DNA of 28,413 nt from DASWIP01 sp036397635 (GTDB lineage Bacteria > Actinomycetota > AC-67): NCBI GenBank assembly GCA_036397635.1, contig DASWIP010000081.1, positions 1 to 28,413 on the forward strand, in the 5' to 3' direction. Shown piece after piece: positions 1 through 8,456 of this stretch. The notes below the pieces were generated by a model. That model saw only the letters and a program-made list of their open reading frames with translations. It was not told where the DNA came from and did no database searches. A program made the position numbers and the translations under genes. The first letter of the stretch is position 1. Every line of letters starts with the position of its first letter.

Positions 1-516
1 GCGTTCACGACCTTCATATTGCTGAACAACGTCCAAGTGGCGTTGCTCGCGTTCGCGTTCGGGGTCACGCTGGGCATCGGCACCCTGTATGTGCTGGTGA
101 CCAACGCCACACTCATCGGCACCCTGGCGGGAGCGTTCCACGCCGAGGGTGCGGGATCGACCTTTTGGACCCTCGTCCTCCCGCACGGGTTCCTCGAGCT
201 GACGGCGATCATCGTCGCGGCCGGCGCCGGCTTGCGACTCGGCTGGTCGCTGATCGATCCGGGCGACCGGCGACGCGGACGCGCGCTGGTCGAGGAGGCA
301 CGGGACGCGCTCGTCGTGCTCACCGGTGTCGTGCCCGCGTTCGTGCTCGCGGCGATATACGAGGGGTACCTGACCAACTCGGGGCTTCCCGATGCGCTGG
401 AGATCGCGATCGGCGGCGCAACCGCGCTGGCATACCTGTCGTTCCTTCTCGCGCCGCGCCGCCGCGCCCGCGGTTCTAGCCGCGCACGCGGTTCTACAGC
501 CGTCCGAACGCCTTGA
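1..516 (+). CDS. SpoIIM-family (DUF95) integral membrane protein, 5' partial
   Basis: The reading frame is open from the left edge, so the true start lies outside the window; a TTG at 19 falls inside the conserved AFTTFILLNN segment and is not a credible start. The visible 171 residues hold about four hydrophobic segments. The NN-V-ALLAFAFGV-LGIGT pattern and PHGFLELTAI are characteristic of stage II sporulation protein M relatives. In non-sporulating actinobacteria these proteins usually sit beside RDD-family, DUF58 and MoxR genes, and their function is unknown; in Bacillus, SpoIIM takes part in septal peptidoglycan remodelling. Here the gene converges on the DUF58 gene with a 23-bp overlap, so it is not in that operon but belongs to the same neighbourhood. 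The C-terminus is an Arg/Ser-rich cytosolic tail. Confidence 0.85.
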   Translation, partial: AFTTFILLNNVQVALLAFAFGVTLGIGTLYVLVTNATLIGTLAGAFHAEGAGSTFWTLVLPHGFLELTAIIVAAGAGLRLGWSLIDPGDRRRGRALVEEARDALVVLTGVVPAFVLAAIYEGYLTNSGLPDALEIAIGGATALAYLSFLLAPRRRARGSSRARGSTAVRTP

Positions 517-1810
517 TCCGTAGGTACTCGTCTGCGAGCCGGCCGGCGAGCTTGCCCGGCGGCAGGTCCACCACGATCGCGCCCATCCGCCGTAGGTGCG
601 CCGCGGCGCGCGCGCGCGCGGCCAGGGCCGCGGCCGCCGCCGCCTTCTCGTAGACCTGCTCGGACGACGGCGCCGGATCCATCGCGAGCCGTTCGAGCTC
701 GGGGTCCAGCACGGCCCCCACGATCAGCAGGTGGCGGGACAGAAGCATCGGGATCGCATCGATCAGCGGCTCCAACGCCGGCTCTCCCGCCAGCTCGGTC
801 AGCAGCACCAACAAGGAACGCCGCCGATGCCGCGCGAGCAGCGCGCCGAAACCCCGCCGGTAGCCGGCCGCCTCCAGCCGCGGCTCCACCGCGTAGAGCG
901 CATCGATGATCCGCTGCGGCTGCGCGCTGGATCCCTTCGGCCCGATCATCGACACCACGTCGGCGCCGAAGGCCAGCATGCCGATGTGATCGCCTACGCG
1001 GGTAGCGAGCTCGGCCACCGCGACCGCCGCGTCGATCGCATGCTCGAATCGCGGCGCGCCGCCGACGGTCGCAGCCATCGAACGGCCTGCGTCGAGCAGC
1101 AGCATCACCTGCTGGTTGCGCTCCTCCCGGTACACGTTGGTGATCGGACGCTGTGTGCGCGCGGTCGCCCGCCAGTTGATGCGCCGGAACTCGTCGTCGG
1201 GGTGGTACTCGCGCAGCGAGTCGAACTCGGTGCCGCCACCGCGGACCGATGCCGACCGCTCGCCCACCTGCAACAGGCGCGCGCTGTCGAGGCGCAGCAT
1301 GACCTCGGCGCGGCTCGGCAGCGCCGGATACACCTTCACCGCGGTCGTGTCCCGCAGCGTGGTCTGACGGCCTGCGAGCCCGAACGGCCCGTGGACGCGC
1401 ACCGTCATAGGTCCCAGCGGGATCGAGCCGCGCCGGGTCGGACGCACCTCCGACCGCAGCGTCATCACCGCGTCCGGTTCAAGCGTCACATGATGTATGA
1501 CCGGCGTGCAGCCGAGCGAGGGTGGTGCTGCGTCGCGCACCATCGATCGAAGCGGCCGACCGGTTGGGTTCCGCATGACGATGTCGATCTGCTCGTCGCG
1601 GCCGACGCTGAGCACGGGCGGCACGATCCTTATCGGGTTCAGCGCGCGCGGCGACGGCGCGAGCGCCACGTCGAGCAGGATCCCGGCGATCACCAGACCG
1701 TCGGTCACCGCCAGCGCCGCGCCCGTCGAGGCAGGCGTCGCCGCGCCAACGGCGACCGCCACGGCGGCGCCGAGCAGCGCGACCGCGGCCAGACGCGGCG
1801 CCAGGAACAT
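494..1810 (-). CDS. DUF58 domain protein (VWA-like, MoxR partner)
   Basis: This 438-residue protein starts at the ATG at 1810, two bases after the MoxR stop. A longer open frame to 1915 only overlaps MoxR. Two hydrophobic helices (about residues 5-25 and 33-52) anchor it in the membrane, followed by a beta-rich region. The DUF58 hallmark FDSLREYHPDDEFRRINW is at 196-213. A von Willebrand A-like core follows with a degenerate MIDAS, DAGRSM at 240-245. DUF58 proteins are nearly always encoded with MoxR AAA+ ATPases and are thought to be their substrate-binding or chaperone partners, possibly through metal-dependent contacts. It is the last gene of the minus-strand operon, translationally coupled to MoxR. 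The biochemical role is unproven. Confidence 0.92.
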   Translation of the reverse strand: MFLAPRLAAVALLGAAVAVAVGAATPASTGAALAVTDGLVIAGILLDVALAPSPRALNPIRIVPPVLSVGRDEQIDIVMRNPTGRPLRSMVRDAAPPSLGCTPVIHHVTLEPDAVMTLRSEVRPTRRGSIPLGPMTVRVHGPFGLAGRQTTLRDTTAVKVYPALPSRAEVMLRLDSARLLQVGERSASVRGGGTEFDSLREYHPDDEFRRINWRATARTQRPITNVYREERNQQVMLLLDAGRSMAATVGGAPRFEHAIDAAVAVAELATRVGDHIGMLAFGADVVSMIGPKGSSAQPQRIIDALYAVEPRLEAAGYRRGFGALLARHRRRSLLVLLTELAGEPALEPLIDAIPMLLSRHLLIVGAVLDPELERLAMDPAPSSEQVYEKAAAAAALAARARAAAHLRRMGAIVVDLPPGKLAGRLADEYLRIKAFGRL

Positions 1811-1812
1811 CG

Positions 1813-2763
1813 CTACTTCGGCACCGCGACTCGCTGCACGATCCCTTCGAGCACCGCGTCCGGCGTCGCACCTTCCAGCTCGACCTCGGGTCGCAGCGCG
1901 ACGCGATGCCCCCACGCGGATCGCACCAGGCTTTTGACGTCGTCCGGCGTGACGAAGTCACGGTTGGACAGGTACGCCCACGCCTTGGCGGCCGTCAGCA
2001 GCACCGCCGCGCCTCGGGGGCTCACACCGAGCGTCAGGCTCGGGCTCGAGCGCGTCTCGGCTGCGAGCGCGATCACATAGTCGATGATCTCGTCGGCGAC
2101 CGTGACCGCGATCACGTCGCGCGCGCCCGCCGCAAGCGCCTTCGCGGTCGCGACGCGTTTGACGCCGAGCGACGCGAGATCGTGGGGGTTCTTCCCCTCG
2201 TCGTGCATGCGCAGGACCGCGCGCTCGTGCTCGGCATCGGGATAGCCCACCCGGAGCTTGAACAGGAACCGGTCCAGCTGCGCCTCCGGCAATGGATAGG
2301 TTCCCTCGTGCTCGACCGGGTTCTGGGTCGCGATCACCAGGAACGGGTCGGGCAGCGGGTGCGTCTCGCCTTCGATCGAGACCTGCCGCTCCTCCATCGC
2401 CTCGAGCAGCGCGGCCTGCGTCTTCGGCGGCGCGCGGTTGATCTCGTCGGCGAGCACGAGGTTGGTGAAGATCGGACCGGGCCGGAACCGCAGCTCGTGG
2501 CTGTCGGGATCCAGCACCACATTGCCGGTCACGTCCGAAGGCATCAGGTCGGGTGTGAACTGGATCCTGCGGAACCCCAGGCCGAGAGCGCGCGCGAACG
2601 CCTTCGCCGTCAGCGTCTTCGCGACGCCGGGCACGCCTTCCAGGATCACGTGACCTCGCACCAGCATGGCGGCCTCCAGACCCCACACCACCGGGTCCTG
2701 TCCGTACACGACCTTGCCGATCTCATCGCGCACGGCGGTCAGCATCGTCCTCGTGTCGCTCAT
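1813..2763 (-). CDS. MoxR-family AAA+ ATPase
   Basis: 316 residues, the usual MoxR length. It shows Walker A GVPGVAKT (43-50; Ala replaces the last Gly, a common MoxR variant), Walker B LVLADEI (102-108), sensor 1 ATQN (145-148) and the conserved AQLDRF around Arg165. The C-terminal lid carries SPRGAAVLLTAAKAWA and a VTPDDV segment typical of the family. MoxR ATPases are believed to act as ATP-driven chaperones that mature or activate protein complexes, often metal-dependent ones, with a VWA or DUF58 partner. Its ATG overlaps the DUF4350 stop by 4 bp, and DUF58 follows after 2 bp, so all should be co-transcribed. Confidence 0.95.
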   Translation of the reverse strand: MSDTRTMLTAVRDEIGKVVYGQDPVVWGLEAAMLVRGHVILEGVPGVAKTLTAKAFARALGLGFRRIQFTPDLMPSDVTGNVVLDPDSHELRFRPGPIFTNLVLADEINRAPPKTQAALLEAMEERQVSIEGETHPLPDPFLVIATQNPVEHEGTYPLPEAQLDRFLFKLRVGYPDAEHERAVLRMHDEGKNPHDLASLGVKRVATAKALAAGARDVIAVTVADEIIDYVIALAAETRSSPSLTLGVSPRGAAVLLTAAKAWAYLSNRDFVTPDDVKSLVRSAWGHRVALRPEVELEGATPDAVLEGIVQRVAVPK

Positions 2764-3821
2764 CGGTGTGATCCCTCCATCGTCTGCCTGATCGTGTCCA
2801 GCTCCTCCGCGAGTGCGAGCAGCGCGCGGTCGTCCCCCGCGTCGTGCCCGGCCAGCGCCTCTTCCACCCGCCGAAGCTCCAGGTCCGTCGCGCGCGCGAT
2901 CGTGGCGGCCAGATCGCGGCGTGCTGTCCCGGGCTGATGACCGAGCCTGCGGCCGAGACGCTCAGCCGTCCCGCGCCGCAGCAGCTCGCCGGCGTGGCCC
3001 GCCGCCTTCGCCGAGCGATACAGCCGGCCGGTCGCGCGGACCAGCTCGCCGGCCGGGATCGGGGATGGCAGCTCCTCCTCGACCGGCCGGCCGAGGCGGC
3101 GCGCGCGCGCGATCGCGAACAGCGCCGCCGCGATCACGATCTGCACGATCACCGCCCGCGCCGCGCGTGGCAACGATCCCCACAGCGAGTTCCGGCCGGT
3201 GCCTGCCGGCACCGCCGGACCGAACACTACAGGCGAGGTGACCGAGGCCAGAGCGAAGGCTGCGTTGTCCTCGGCTCGCAGGTACTCGTTGGTCAACGGC
3301 GACGGATCCCCCATGACCAGGACGGCGCCGCGCTCGTGCGCGCGCCACACCACGAATGGGTGCCCGCCGCGACCCGGGAAGCACGCAACGCCGGCCGGCC
3401 CGGCGTCCAGATCCACGGCGCCTCCGCCGATCGCGATGCGCCCCACCCCGACCGCGGGCGGGGCAAGACAGGCGGGCCGGCGGCGCGATCCGGCCAGGCT
3501 GCCGTCGGCTGGATCGATCCCGAGCATGCCGGCGGTCGCCGAGAACGGATCGGCGAGCACGAGTGCTCCCCCGCCGGCGACCCACTGGAGCAACGCAGCA
3601 GCCTCTTGCTCGTCCCGCAGATCCTCGAGCAGCACGAAGGTGCCGCCGCCGTCGGGTGGCAGGTCGCCCTCGCGCACGTCGAGGTCTGCCGCGGCCAGGA
3701 ACCGGCGCAGGGCTGCGAACCCCCCGGGTCCCTGCGCTCCGCCGCCCGTCGCACCGAGCATCGCGGTCGCCAAGACGAGCAGGACCAACACCCCGATCGC
3801 GATCGCCGGGCGCCGTCTCAT
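2760..3821 (-). CDS. DUF4350 domain membrane protein
   Basis: 353 residues from the ATG at 3821; this start overlaps the preceding DUF4129 stop by 4 bp (ATGA). One N-terminal membrane helix (about 6-24) is followed by an extracytoplasmic domain. That domain contains a surface-exposed DUF4350-like core: FVLLED near 62, ALVLADP near 86, and GDPSPLTNEYLRAEDNA at 171-187. A second membrane helix (about 223-240) leads to a cytosolic alpha-helical tail with RATGRLYRS. This fold is related to gasdermin-independent GATase/ThuA-like domains and has no assigned activity. DUF4350 genes regularly sit between DUF4129 and MoxR in actinobacteria, as here, suggesting one membrane complex. Assignment is by sequence pattern and gene order. 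Confidence 0.85.
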   Translation of the reverse strand: MRRRPAIAIGVLVLLVLATAMLGATGGGAQGPGGFAALRRFLAAADLDVREGDLPPDGGGTFVLLEDLRDEQEAAALLQWVAGGGALVLADPFSATAGMLGIDPADGSLAGSRRRPACLAPPAVGVGRIAIGGGAVDLDAGPAGVACFPGRGGHPFVVWRAHERGAVLVMGDPSPLTNEYLRAEDNAAFALASVTSPVVFGPAVPAGTGRNSLWGSLPRAARAVIVQIVIAAALFAIARARRLGRPVEEELPSPIPAGELVRATGRLYRSAKAAGHAGELLRRGTAERLGRRLGHQPGTARRDLAATIARATDLELRRVEEALAGHDAGDDRALLALAEELDTIRQTMEGSHR

Positions 3822-4732
3822 CGTCGCAGTTCCTTCCTCGCGGCGAGGACGGCATCGACGTCTGCCGCGTCCACCGATGCGTGCGCGTACGCGGCGCGCT
3901 CGAACACCTCGGTCGCTTGCCCCATCACGCCGGTCGCCAGGGGGATGTTGGCGGCGACCGCGGCGCGGCAGTCGCCGGCGGTAACGGCGGGGGAGTCCGG
4001 CACGAATCCCATGGCTGCGAGACGCGCGATGAGCGCCCTGAAGTGCAGGCGCGCGGCGGCGTTCAGGTCGCCGCGCTGCCGTGCCTCCTCCGCCAGGGCG
4101 GCCCAGTCCACGGGCTTCGCCGGTCCACGGTCGCGGGCGCTGCCGGGACCGACCTCTGGTACCAGGCCGAGCCGCCGGATCAACAGGAATGCGCCGACGG
4201 CGAGCGCGGCGACGACCAGCCAGCTCACGATCCCGCCGACGGAACCAACATCGGTCAGCCGGGACGCGATCCAAGCCAGTGCCGTGGCGATCGCGCGGGA
4301 GGCTCGTTCGGCCAGCGTCGGGCTTGCTCGCACACCCACGTAGGCCCGCTCGAGCGCGGATCGGACCCGGTTCCGATCCGGCACGGGCCGCGCGAGCGCA
4401 GCTCCTGCCGCAGCGGCGAGCGCGTCGAGGCGTTCGACCGCTGCCCGGAAGTCGCGCGCGGTGGTTCCGGAGAGCTGCTCGAGCACGGGATCGCGCCGGA
4501 TGGTGATGGTTCCCCATGCGGTCGAGACCTCGACGGGGAGCGCGAGGCGCGCACGCACCTCGACCATGCGCGACGGCGACGGCGACGAGGCCCCGGCTGA
4601 AGCCGGCCGGCGCGCGGATGCGATGCGATCGAGGAAGGTCGGGGCGTCGATACGCTCGGCCGCGAACGTCGGCCCGGCGAAGGCGAGGCACGCGACGGCG
4701 ACAAGCGCCGCGCGGGAGACCCTACGCGTCAC
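3818..4732 (-). CDS. DUF4129 domain-containing secreted/membrane protein
   Basis: 304 residues. A signal peptide (about 1-25, ending PTFAA) precedes an extracellular helical region. One membrane helix lies at about 166-186 (GGIVSWLVVAALAVGAFLLI). The C-terminal cytosolic DUF4129 domain (about 208-300) carries ALAEEARQRGDLNAAARLHF and the FERAAYAHASVD motif. DUF4129 is found alone or fused to transglutaminase-like proteins, nearly always beside MoxR and DUF58. Its start overlaps the end of the upstream membrane-protein gene by 11 bp and its stop overlaps DUF4350 by 4 bp, showing tight translational coupling. It may be the membrane-tethered sensor or client of the MoxR complex (inference). Confidence 0.88.
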   Translation of the reverse strand: MTRRVSRAALVAVACLAFAGPTFAAERIDAPTFLDRIASARRPASAGASSPSPSRMVEVRARLALPVEVSTAWGTITIRRDPVLEQLSGTTARDFRAAVERLDALAAAAGAALARPVPDRNRVRSALERAYVGVRASPTLAERASRAIATALAWIASRLTDVGSVGGIVSWLVVAALAVGAFLLIRRLGLVPEVGPGSARDRGPAKPVDWAALAEEARQRGDLNAAARLHFRALIARLAAMGFVPDSPAVTAGDCRAAVAANIPLATGVMGQATEVFERAAYAHASVDAADVDAVLAARKELRR

Positions 4733-5624
4733 CGCGGCGCGCGATCTCCTCCGCCATCACGGCCAGGTCGAAGCCTTCCTTGCGGATCCGCAGATCGAAG
4801 TAGAGCAGCACGGTGACCGCGATCGAGAACGGCGCCGTGATGACCTCGGCCAGGGAGTATCCCAGCGCCGCCACGATCCAGCCGCTGGATCCCATCCCGG
4901 TCGCGACCGCTCCCAACGGAAGGTACAGGATGCCGCTGACGATCGACGCGATGATGCCTGCAAGCACGATCGTGCCGAAGAGCCTCCAGAAGTGATCCTT
5001 CGCCAGCCGCCACGACCGGCGCATCGCATCGGTGCCCCGCGATCCCTCGACCACCACGACCGCAGGCCCGAACGCGAAACGGACGAAGAACAGGAACGCG
5101 GGGATGACAAGGAGGATCACGCCACCGAGCACGGCGAGCCCTTGCAGGATGGTCACCCATAGGATCGCCGGGATCAGCGGCAAGGCTGCCCGGTAGGTGG
5201 AGCCGATGTCGGGCGCGCGTCCGAGGTAGGCCTCCGAGACCGCGCGCGCGTACGCCCCCGCAAGGAAAGGCTGGATGATCAGGAACTGCAACGCGGAGAA
5301 GGCGAGCGTCAGCGCCAGCCCCGACGCGTCGACCGACTCGAAGGGATCGACCGGTTCGAAGGGGCGGATGACCGCCCAGGTCGTCGCCTGCTGGACGAAG
5401 GCCAGCGGGATGATCACGAACGCCGCGATCCCCATGAGCGTCTTCCAGTGCTGGCGATACAACTTGATCGCGGCATCGAGTGTCTCGCCCACCCGCATCG
5501 CGCGCAGCTCGGGTGCGCCCGGCGGAGTCGAGGGTGGCGGTGGCGGTCCGATGCCTCCGGTCTCGGGCCGATCCGGCGGCGTTGCCCCCGGTCCGCCTTC
5601 CGGTGGTAGCGATCGATCGCTCAC
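4722..5624 (-). CDS. Multi-pass membrane protein, GPDPase membrane-domain type
   Basis: 300 residues from a GTG at 5624. This start is preferred because an AGGGGG Shine-Dalgarno lies about 7 nt upstream and a promoter-like pair sits just beyond; frames reaching 5795 would read through that promoter. The first 50 residues are Pro/Gly-rich (PPPPPSTPPGAPE). Then MRVGETLDAAIKLYRQHWKTL leads into about six membrane helices, with the family-typical internal motif AMRRSWRLAKDHFWRLFG. This matches the glycerophosphoryl-diester-phosphodiesterase membrane-domain family, which lacks the phosphodiesterase catalytic domain and has no known enzymatic role. It is the first gene of the DUF4129-DUF4350-MoxR-DUF58 operon. 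Confidence 0.82.
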   Translation of the reverse strand: MSDRSLPPEGGPGATPPDRPETGGIGPPPPPSTPPGAPELRAMRVGETLDAAIKLYRQHWKTLMGIAAFVIIPLAFVQQATTWAVIRPFEPVDPFESVDASGLALTLAFSALQFLIIQPFLAGAYARAVSEAYLGRAPDIGSTYRAALPLIPAILWVTILQGLAVLGGVILLVIPAFLFFVRFAFGPAVVVVEGSRGTDAMRRSWRLAKDHFWRLFGTIVLAGIIASIVSGILYLPLGAVATGMGSSGWIVAALGYSLAEVITAPFSIAVTVLLYFDLRIRKEGFDLAVMAEEIARRGDA

Positions 5625-5660
5625 TGGCGCCCCCTGACGTCGAGCTGGTGGACCTCCGGC

Positions 5661-5689
5661 ACTGTACGACCCGGCGGCCGGCCGGGCAA
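5661..5689 (-). promoter_or_regulatory. Candidate promoter of the MoxR-cluster operon
   Basis: On the minus strand a TTGCCC (-35-like, 5689 to 5684) is separated by exactly 17 nt from TACAGT (-10-like, 5666 to 5661). This would start transcription about 30 nt before the GTG at 5624, leaving room for the visible AGGGGG ribosome site. It lies in the 209-bp divergent gap shared with the PPOX-fold gene. The call rests on pattern only. Confidence 0.45.
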
Positions 5690-5833
5690 CGAAGGCCGGC
5701 TCGACCATGTGGGAGCCTGACAGACAGCGAGGCTTGCTGTCGCCCGGCTCGCGGGAGAAGGACTCCGGCCCACCGGCCGCCAACTGCTCGTGCAACCTGC
5801 GGCGGAAGAGAGCGACTACGACAGGGAGGCTGC

Positions 5834-6340
5834 ATGCACGAGACGACGGAGGATCTGAACGAGCTTCAGGAACTGCTCGACCGGTCGCGCGCGCGCGGCG
5901 GCTCGCACCTGCGCAGCATCTTCACGAAGGTGACTGAGATGAGCGCGGTGGATGTGGTGGTCGAGCTGTCGGGCGTGCAAGTGCTGAACCTCGCGACGGT
6001 GACCGCCTCGGGCGCACCGCGCGTCGCGCCGGTCGATGGGCTGTTCTACCGCGGCCGCTTCTACTTCGGCTCGGCGCACGAGTCGGTCCGGTTCAAACAC
6101 ATCCGCGCGCGCCCGCAGGTCAGCGCCGCGCACACGCGAGGCGAGGATCTGACCGTGATCGTCCACGGGGTCGCGGTCGAGATCGACGTGTCGAAGCCTG
6201 AGCAGGCGGGGTTCAGATCGTACCTGCTGGAGCTCTATCCCGAGTGGGAGTCTTCGTACGCCGGTGACCCGCCGCCGTGCGCCTTCATCGACGCCGAGAA
6301 GATGTTCGCCGCGCGGGTTTCGCGGTTGCGCGAGGGCTAA
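5834..6340 (+). CDS. Pyridoxamine 5'-phosphate oxidase (split-barrel flavin-binding) family protein
   Basis: 168 residues. The ATG at 5834 is chosen because AGGGAGG ends 4 nt upstream; the frame is open further upstream but without a ribosome site. The barrel begins near residue 50 (VLNLATVTASGAPRVAPVDGLFYRGRFYFGSAHES) and includes RFKHIRARPQVSAAHTRG, the typical PPOX-fold strand order with a His/Arg phosphate-contact region. The family includes FMN, heme and F420-H2-dependent reductases; in actinobacteria many bind F420, but the sequence alone does not tell which cofactor is used here. It is a single-gene unit: divergent from the membrane-protein operon and overlapping the convergent ABC gene by 4 bp at its stop. 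Confidence 0.85.
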   Translation: MHETTEDLNELQELLDRSRARGGSHLRSIFTKVTEMSAVDVVVELSGVQVLNLATVTASGAPRVAPVDGLFYRGRFYFGSAHESVRFKHIRARPQVSAAHTRGEDLTVIVHGVAVEIDVSKPEQAGFRSYLLELYPEWESSYAGDPPPCAFIDAEKMFAARVSRLREG

Positions 6341-7398
6341 CGGACCTCGTTCTCCAGCGCCTCGGTGATCGTCATCTGACCGTGGGTGGGCGGAGTTGGC
6401 TCGGCAACCAGGCCGCGCGCCGTTCGCAGGAAGCTCGCATAGGAGGGATCGACCGCGGCCTTCTCGCGGAAGTCGGCCACCGTGAATCCGGTCAGGGTCG
6501 CGCGCGTGCGCGCCCGAGCGGTCGCCGAACGCGGGATCCCCAGCAGCGGTGCGAGCTCGCCGAAGTAGCCGCCGGAGCCGACGGTCGTGAGGTGCTCCTC
6601 GGTGCCGTCGGCGCGTGCGCGCACGATGTCGATCGCGCCTTCGTCGACGACGTAGATCAACTCGCCCCGGTCGCCTTGCCGGAAGAGCACGGATCCCGGG
6701 TCCAGCGAAACCCGCTCCGGCACGCGATGCTCGGTGGCGACCTTGGGCATCAGGTCGATCGTCCGATCGGCCAGGGGCACGAAACGGTCGTCGTGGGTCG
6801 CGACGACCACGATCCGGCCGGGCGACGCGAGCTCGCGCAGCAACCGAAGCACCGCCTCGACCTGGATGTAGTCCAGGTGCGCGGTCGGCTCGTCGGCGAG
6901 CAGCACCGGCGGGTCGTGCGCGAGCGCGCGCGCGATCGCGACGCGTTGCTGCTGCCCGCCGGACAGCTCGCTGGGAAGATGCCCGGCCCGATCGGACAGA
7001 CCCACGGTCTCGAGCAGCTCCGCCGCCCGCGGCCGCGCCTTCTTCCCGGGGACACCGGCGATCGTGAGCGGGACCGCGGTGTTCTCGAGCGCGGTGAGGC
7101 TCGGGATCAAGTTGAACGCTTGGAAGACGATGCCGACCGTGCGCTGGCGGTAGGCGGTCAGTTCGTCGCCGCGCAGCTCGGTCACCTCGCTGGACCCGAC
7201 GGTGATGCTGCCCGCCGTCGGGGTGAGGATCCCCGCGAGGCAGGACAACAGGGTCGTCTTCCCGCATCCGCTCGGTCCGAGCAGGACGACCAGCTCGCCC
7301 GATCCGGCGTCGAGGTCGAACCCGTCGATCGGGCGCACGGCGTATTCGCCGCTGACATATTCAACGGTGAGGTCGCGAACGCGGATGTCGGCGATCAC
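6337..7398 (-). CDS. ABC exporter ATPase fused to a cyclic-nucleotide-binding domain
   Basis: 353 residues from a GTG at 7398 that overlaps the permease stop (GTGA). Residues 1-220 form a MacB/LolD-type ATPase: Walker A GPSGCGKT (41-48), Q-loop Q93, signature LSGGQQ (145-150), Walker B VLLADEP (165-171) and H-loop His202. Residues 228-312 form a CRP/PKA-like cyclic-nucleotide-binding domain with a phosphate-binding cassette, FGELAPLLGIPRSATA (279-294); it retains the Gly-Glu and the Arg (Arg290) that contacts the cyclic phosphate in CRP. The ATPase family is usually about 230 residues, so the domain is a genuine C-terminal addition. Inferred role: lipid or lipoprotein-type export gated by cAMP or cGMP. 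Confidence 0.93.
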   Translation of the reverse strand: MIADIRVRDLTVEYVSGEYAVRPIDGFDLDAGSGELVVLLGPSGCGKTTLLSCLAGILTPTAGSITVGSSEVTELRGDELTAYRQRTVGIVFQAFNLIPSLTALENTAVPLTIAGVPGKKARPRAAELLETVGLSDRAGHLPSELSGGQQQRVAIARALAHDPPVLLADEPTAHLDYIQVEAVLRLLRELASPGRIVVVATHDDRFVPLADRTIDLMPKVATEHRVPERVSLDPGSVLFRQGDRGELIYVVDEGAIDIVRARADGTEEHLTTVGSGGYFGELAPLLGIPRSATARARTRATLTGFTVADFREKAAVDPSYASFLRTARGLVAEPTPPTHGQMTITEALENEVR

Positions 7399-8435
7399 GC
7401 ACCTCCGAACGCGCGCGCGGGGTCGACGTCGATCGCGCGTTTCAGGCCGGACAGGCTCGCGGCGATGCCGACGAACAAAGCAACCGCCGGCAGCAACGCG
7501 AACGCCTTGACCGGGATCTCGATGGGCAGCGCGAAGGTCGGCGCGAGCCCGAGCGAGATGCCGAACGCGATCGCGGCCGAGACCAGAGAGATGATCACCG
7601 CCTGCAACGCGAGGCTCCCGAACAGCCGGGTCGTCGAGGCGCCGACGGCCTTGAGCACCGCGAAGTCGCGCAACCGCTCGAGCGCCGACAGGTAGATCAC
7701 TGCCGCGACGATGATCGCCGCGACGATCCACAACAGGATCTGGACGCTGTCGATGGCCTGCACGCCCTTTTCGAGCGGGCGCAGCAGGTCGGCGCGCGCG
7801 GCCGCGTTCGTCAAGATCGCATGTTCGGCCGGGGCATGGGCAAGGGAGCCCCGAACCATGACCGAGGAGACGAGCCGCTGCCCCCCGAAGCCGATCCCCT
7901 GCGCGTCGGGGACGGTGACGAAGACGACCGGGATCCCGCCGAGGAAGGTCAAGCCGTCAACCAGCCCCACGACCGTGAACTCGCGTCCCCCGATCGGGAT
8001 GCTCTCACCGATGTCGGCCCCCAGCGAGGTATCTGCGACGGCTTCGCCGCCTGTCGCCCCGCGGCCCTCGACGAGCAGCGGCTTGGGCAGGCCTGCCCAC
8101 CGGACGCCGAGGACGTTGACGTCCTTCGGCGATCCGTCTCGGGTGACCGTCTGGCGCAGCACGACCAGAGGCTCGGCTGAGGAGGAACCGCTTCGCGCCT
8201 CATCGGCGACGTCGCCGGGGAACGCGGAGACGGACGTGAACGGACCCACCACGCCGTCGGGAACGATCCAGGCGTCCGCGCCGAGCGCGCCGAGCAGCCG
8301 GTCCGCCTCCAGCCGGAAGCTCGCCGACATCCCCGCCATGACCAACGCCATCGCGAAGACGAGCGCGGTACCGGCGATCGCGATCACGAACCGGCGCCGT
8401 CGATATCGAAGATCACGGAAGGTCATCGACCACAT
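7395..8435 (-). CDS. FtsX/MacB-type ABC transporter permease
   Basis: 346 residues from the ATG at 8435, chosen because GGGGGAA lies 5-7 nt upstream; a second ATG at 8426 is possible. It has the classic four-helix layout: one N-terminal helix (about 15-36), a roughly 190-residue extracytoplasmic MacB-like domain (including GREFTVVGLVDGLTF), then three C-terminal helices. The FtsX coupling segment LSALERLRDFAVLKAVGAS (about 248-266) contacts the ATPase. Such mechanotransmission permeases pull or export lipoproteins, peptides or antibiotics, or regulate cell-wall hydrolases, rather than move solutes through a channel. It pairs with the overlapping cNMP-domain ATPase downstream; no periplasmic adaptor is present here. 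Confidence 0.92.
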   Translation of the reverse strand: MWSMTFRDLRYRRRRFVIAIAGTALVFAMALVMAGMSASFRLEADRLLGALGADAWIVPDGVVGPFTSVSAFPGDVADEARSGSSSAEPLVVLRQTVTRDGSPKDVNVLGVRWAGLPKPLLVEGRGATGGEAVADTSLGADIGESIPIGGREFTVVGLVDGLTFLGGIPVVFVTVPDAQGIGFGGQRLVSSVMVRGSLAHAPAEHAILTNAAARADLLRPLEKGVQAIDSVQILLWIVAAIIVAAVIYLSALERLRDFAVLKAVGASTTRLFGSLALQAVIISLVSAAIAFGISLGLAPTFALPIEIPVKAFALLPAVALFVGIAASLSGLKRAIDVDPARAFGGA

Positions 8436-8456
8436 CGACGTTCCCCCTTCGCCGAA

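Noticed and set aside
596..2080. Long plus-strand open frame opposite DUF58 and MoxR
   Set aside because: Arg/Ala-rich, no recognisable domain, antisense to two strongly supported genes; typical of high-GC DNA.
2760..4691. Long minus-strand frame that would extend DUF4350 upstream to 4691
   Set aside because: The extension lies inside the DUF4129 gene in another frame and is Arg-rich; the ATG at 3821 overlaps the DUF4129 stop as expected for a coupled start.
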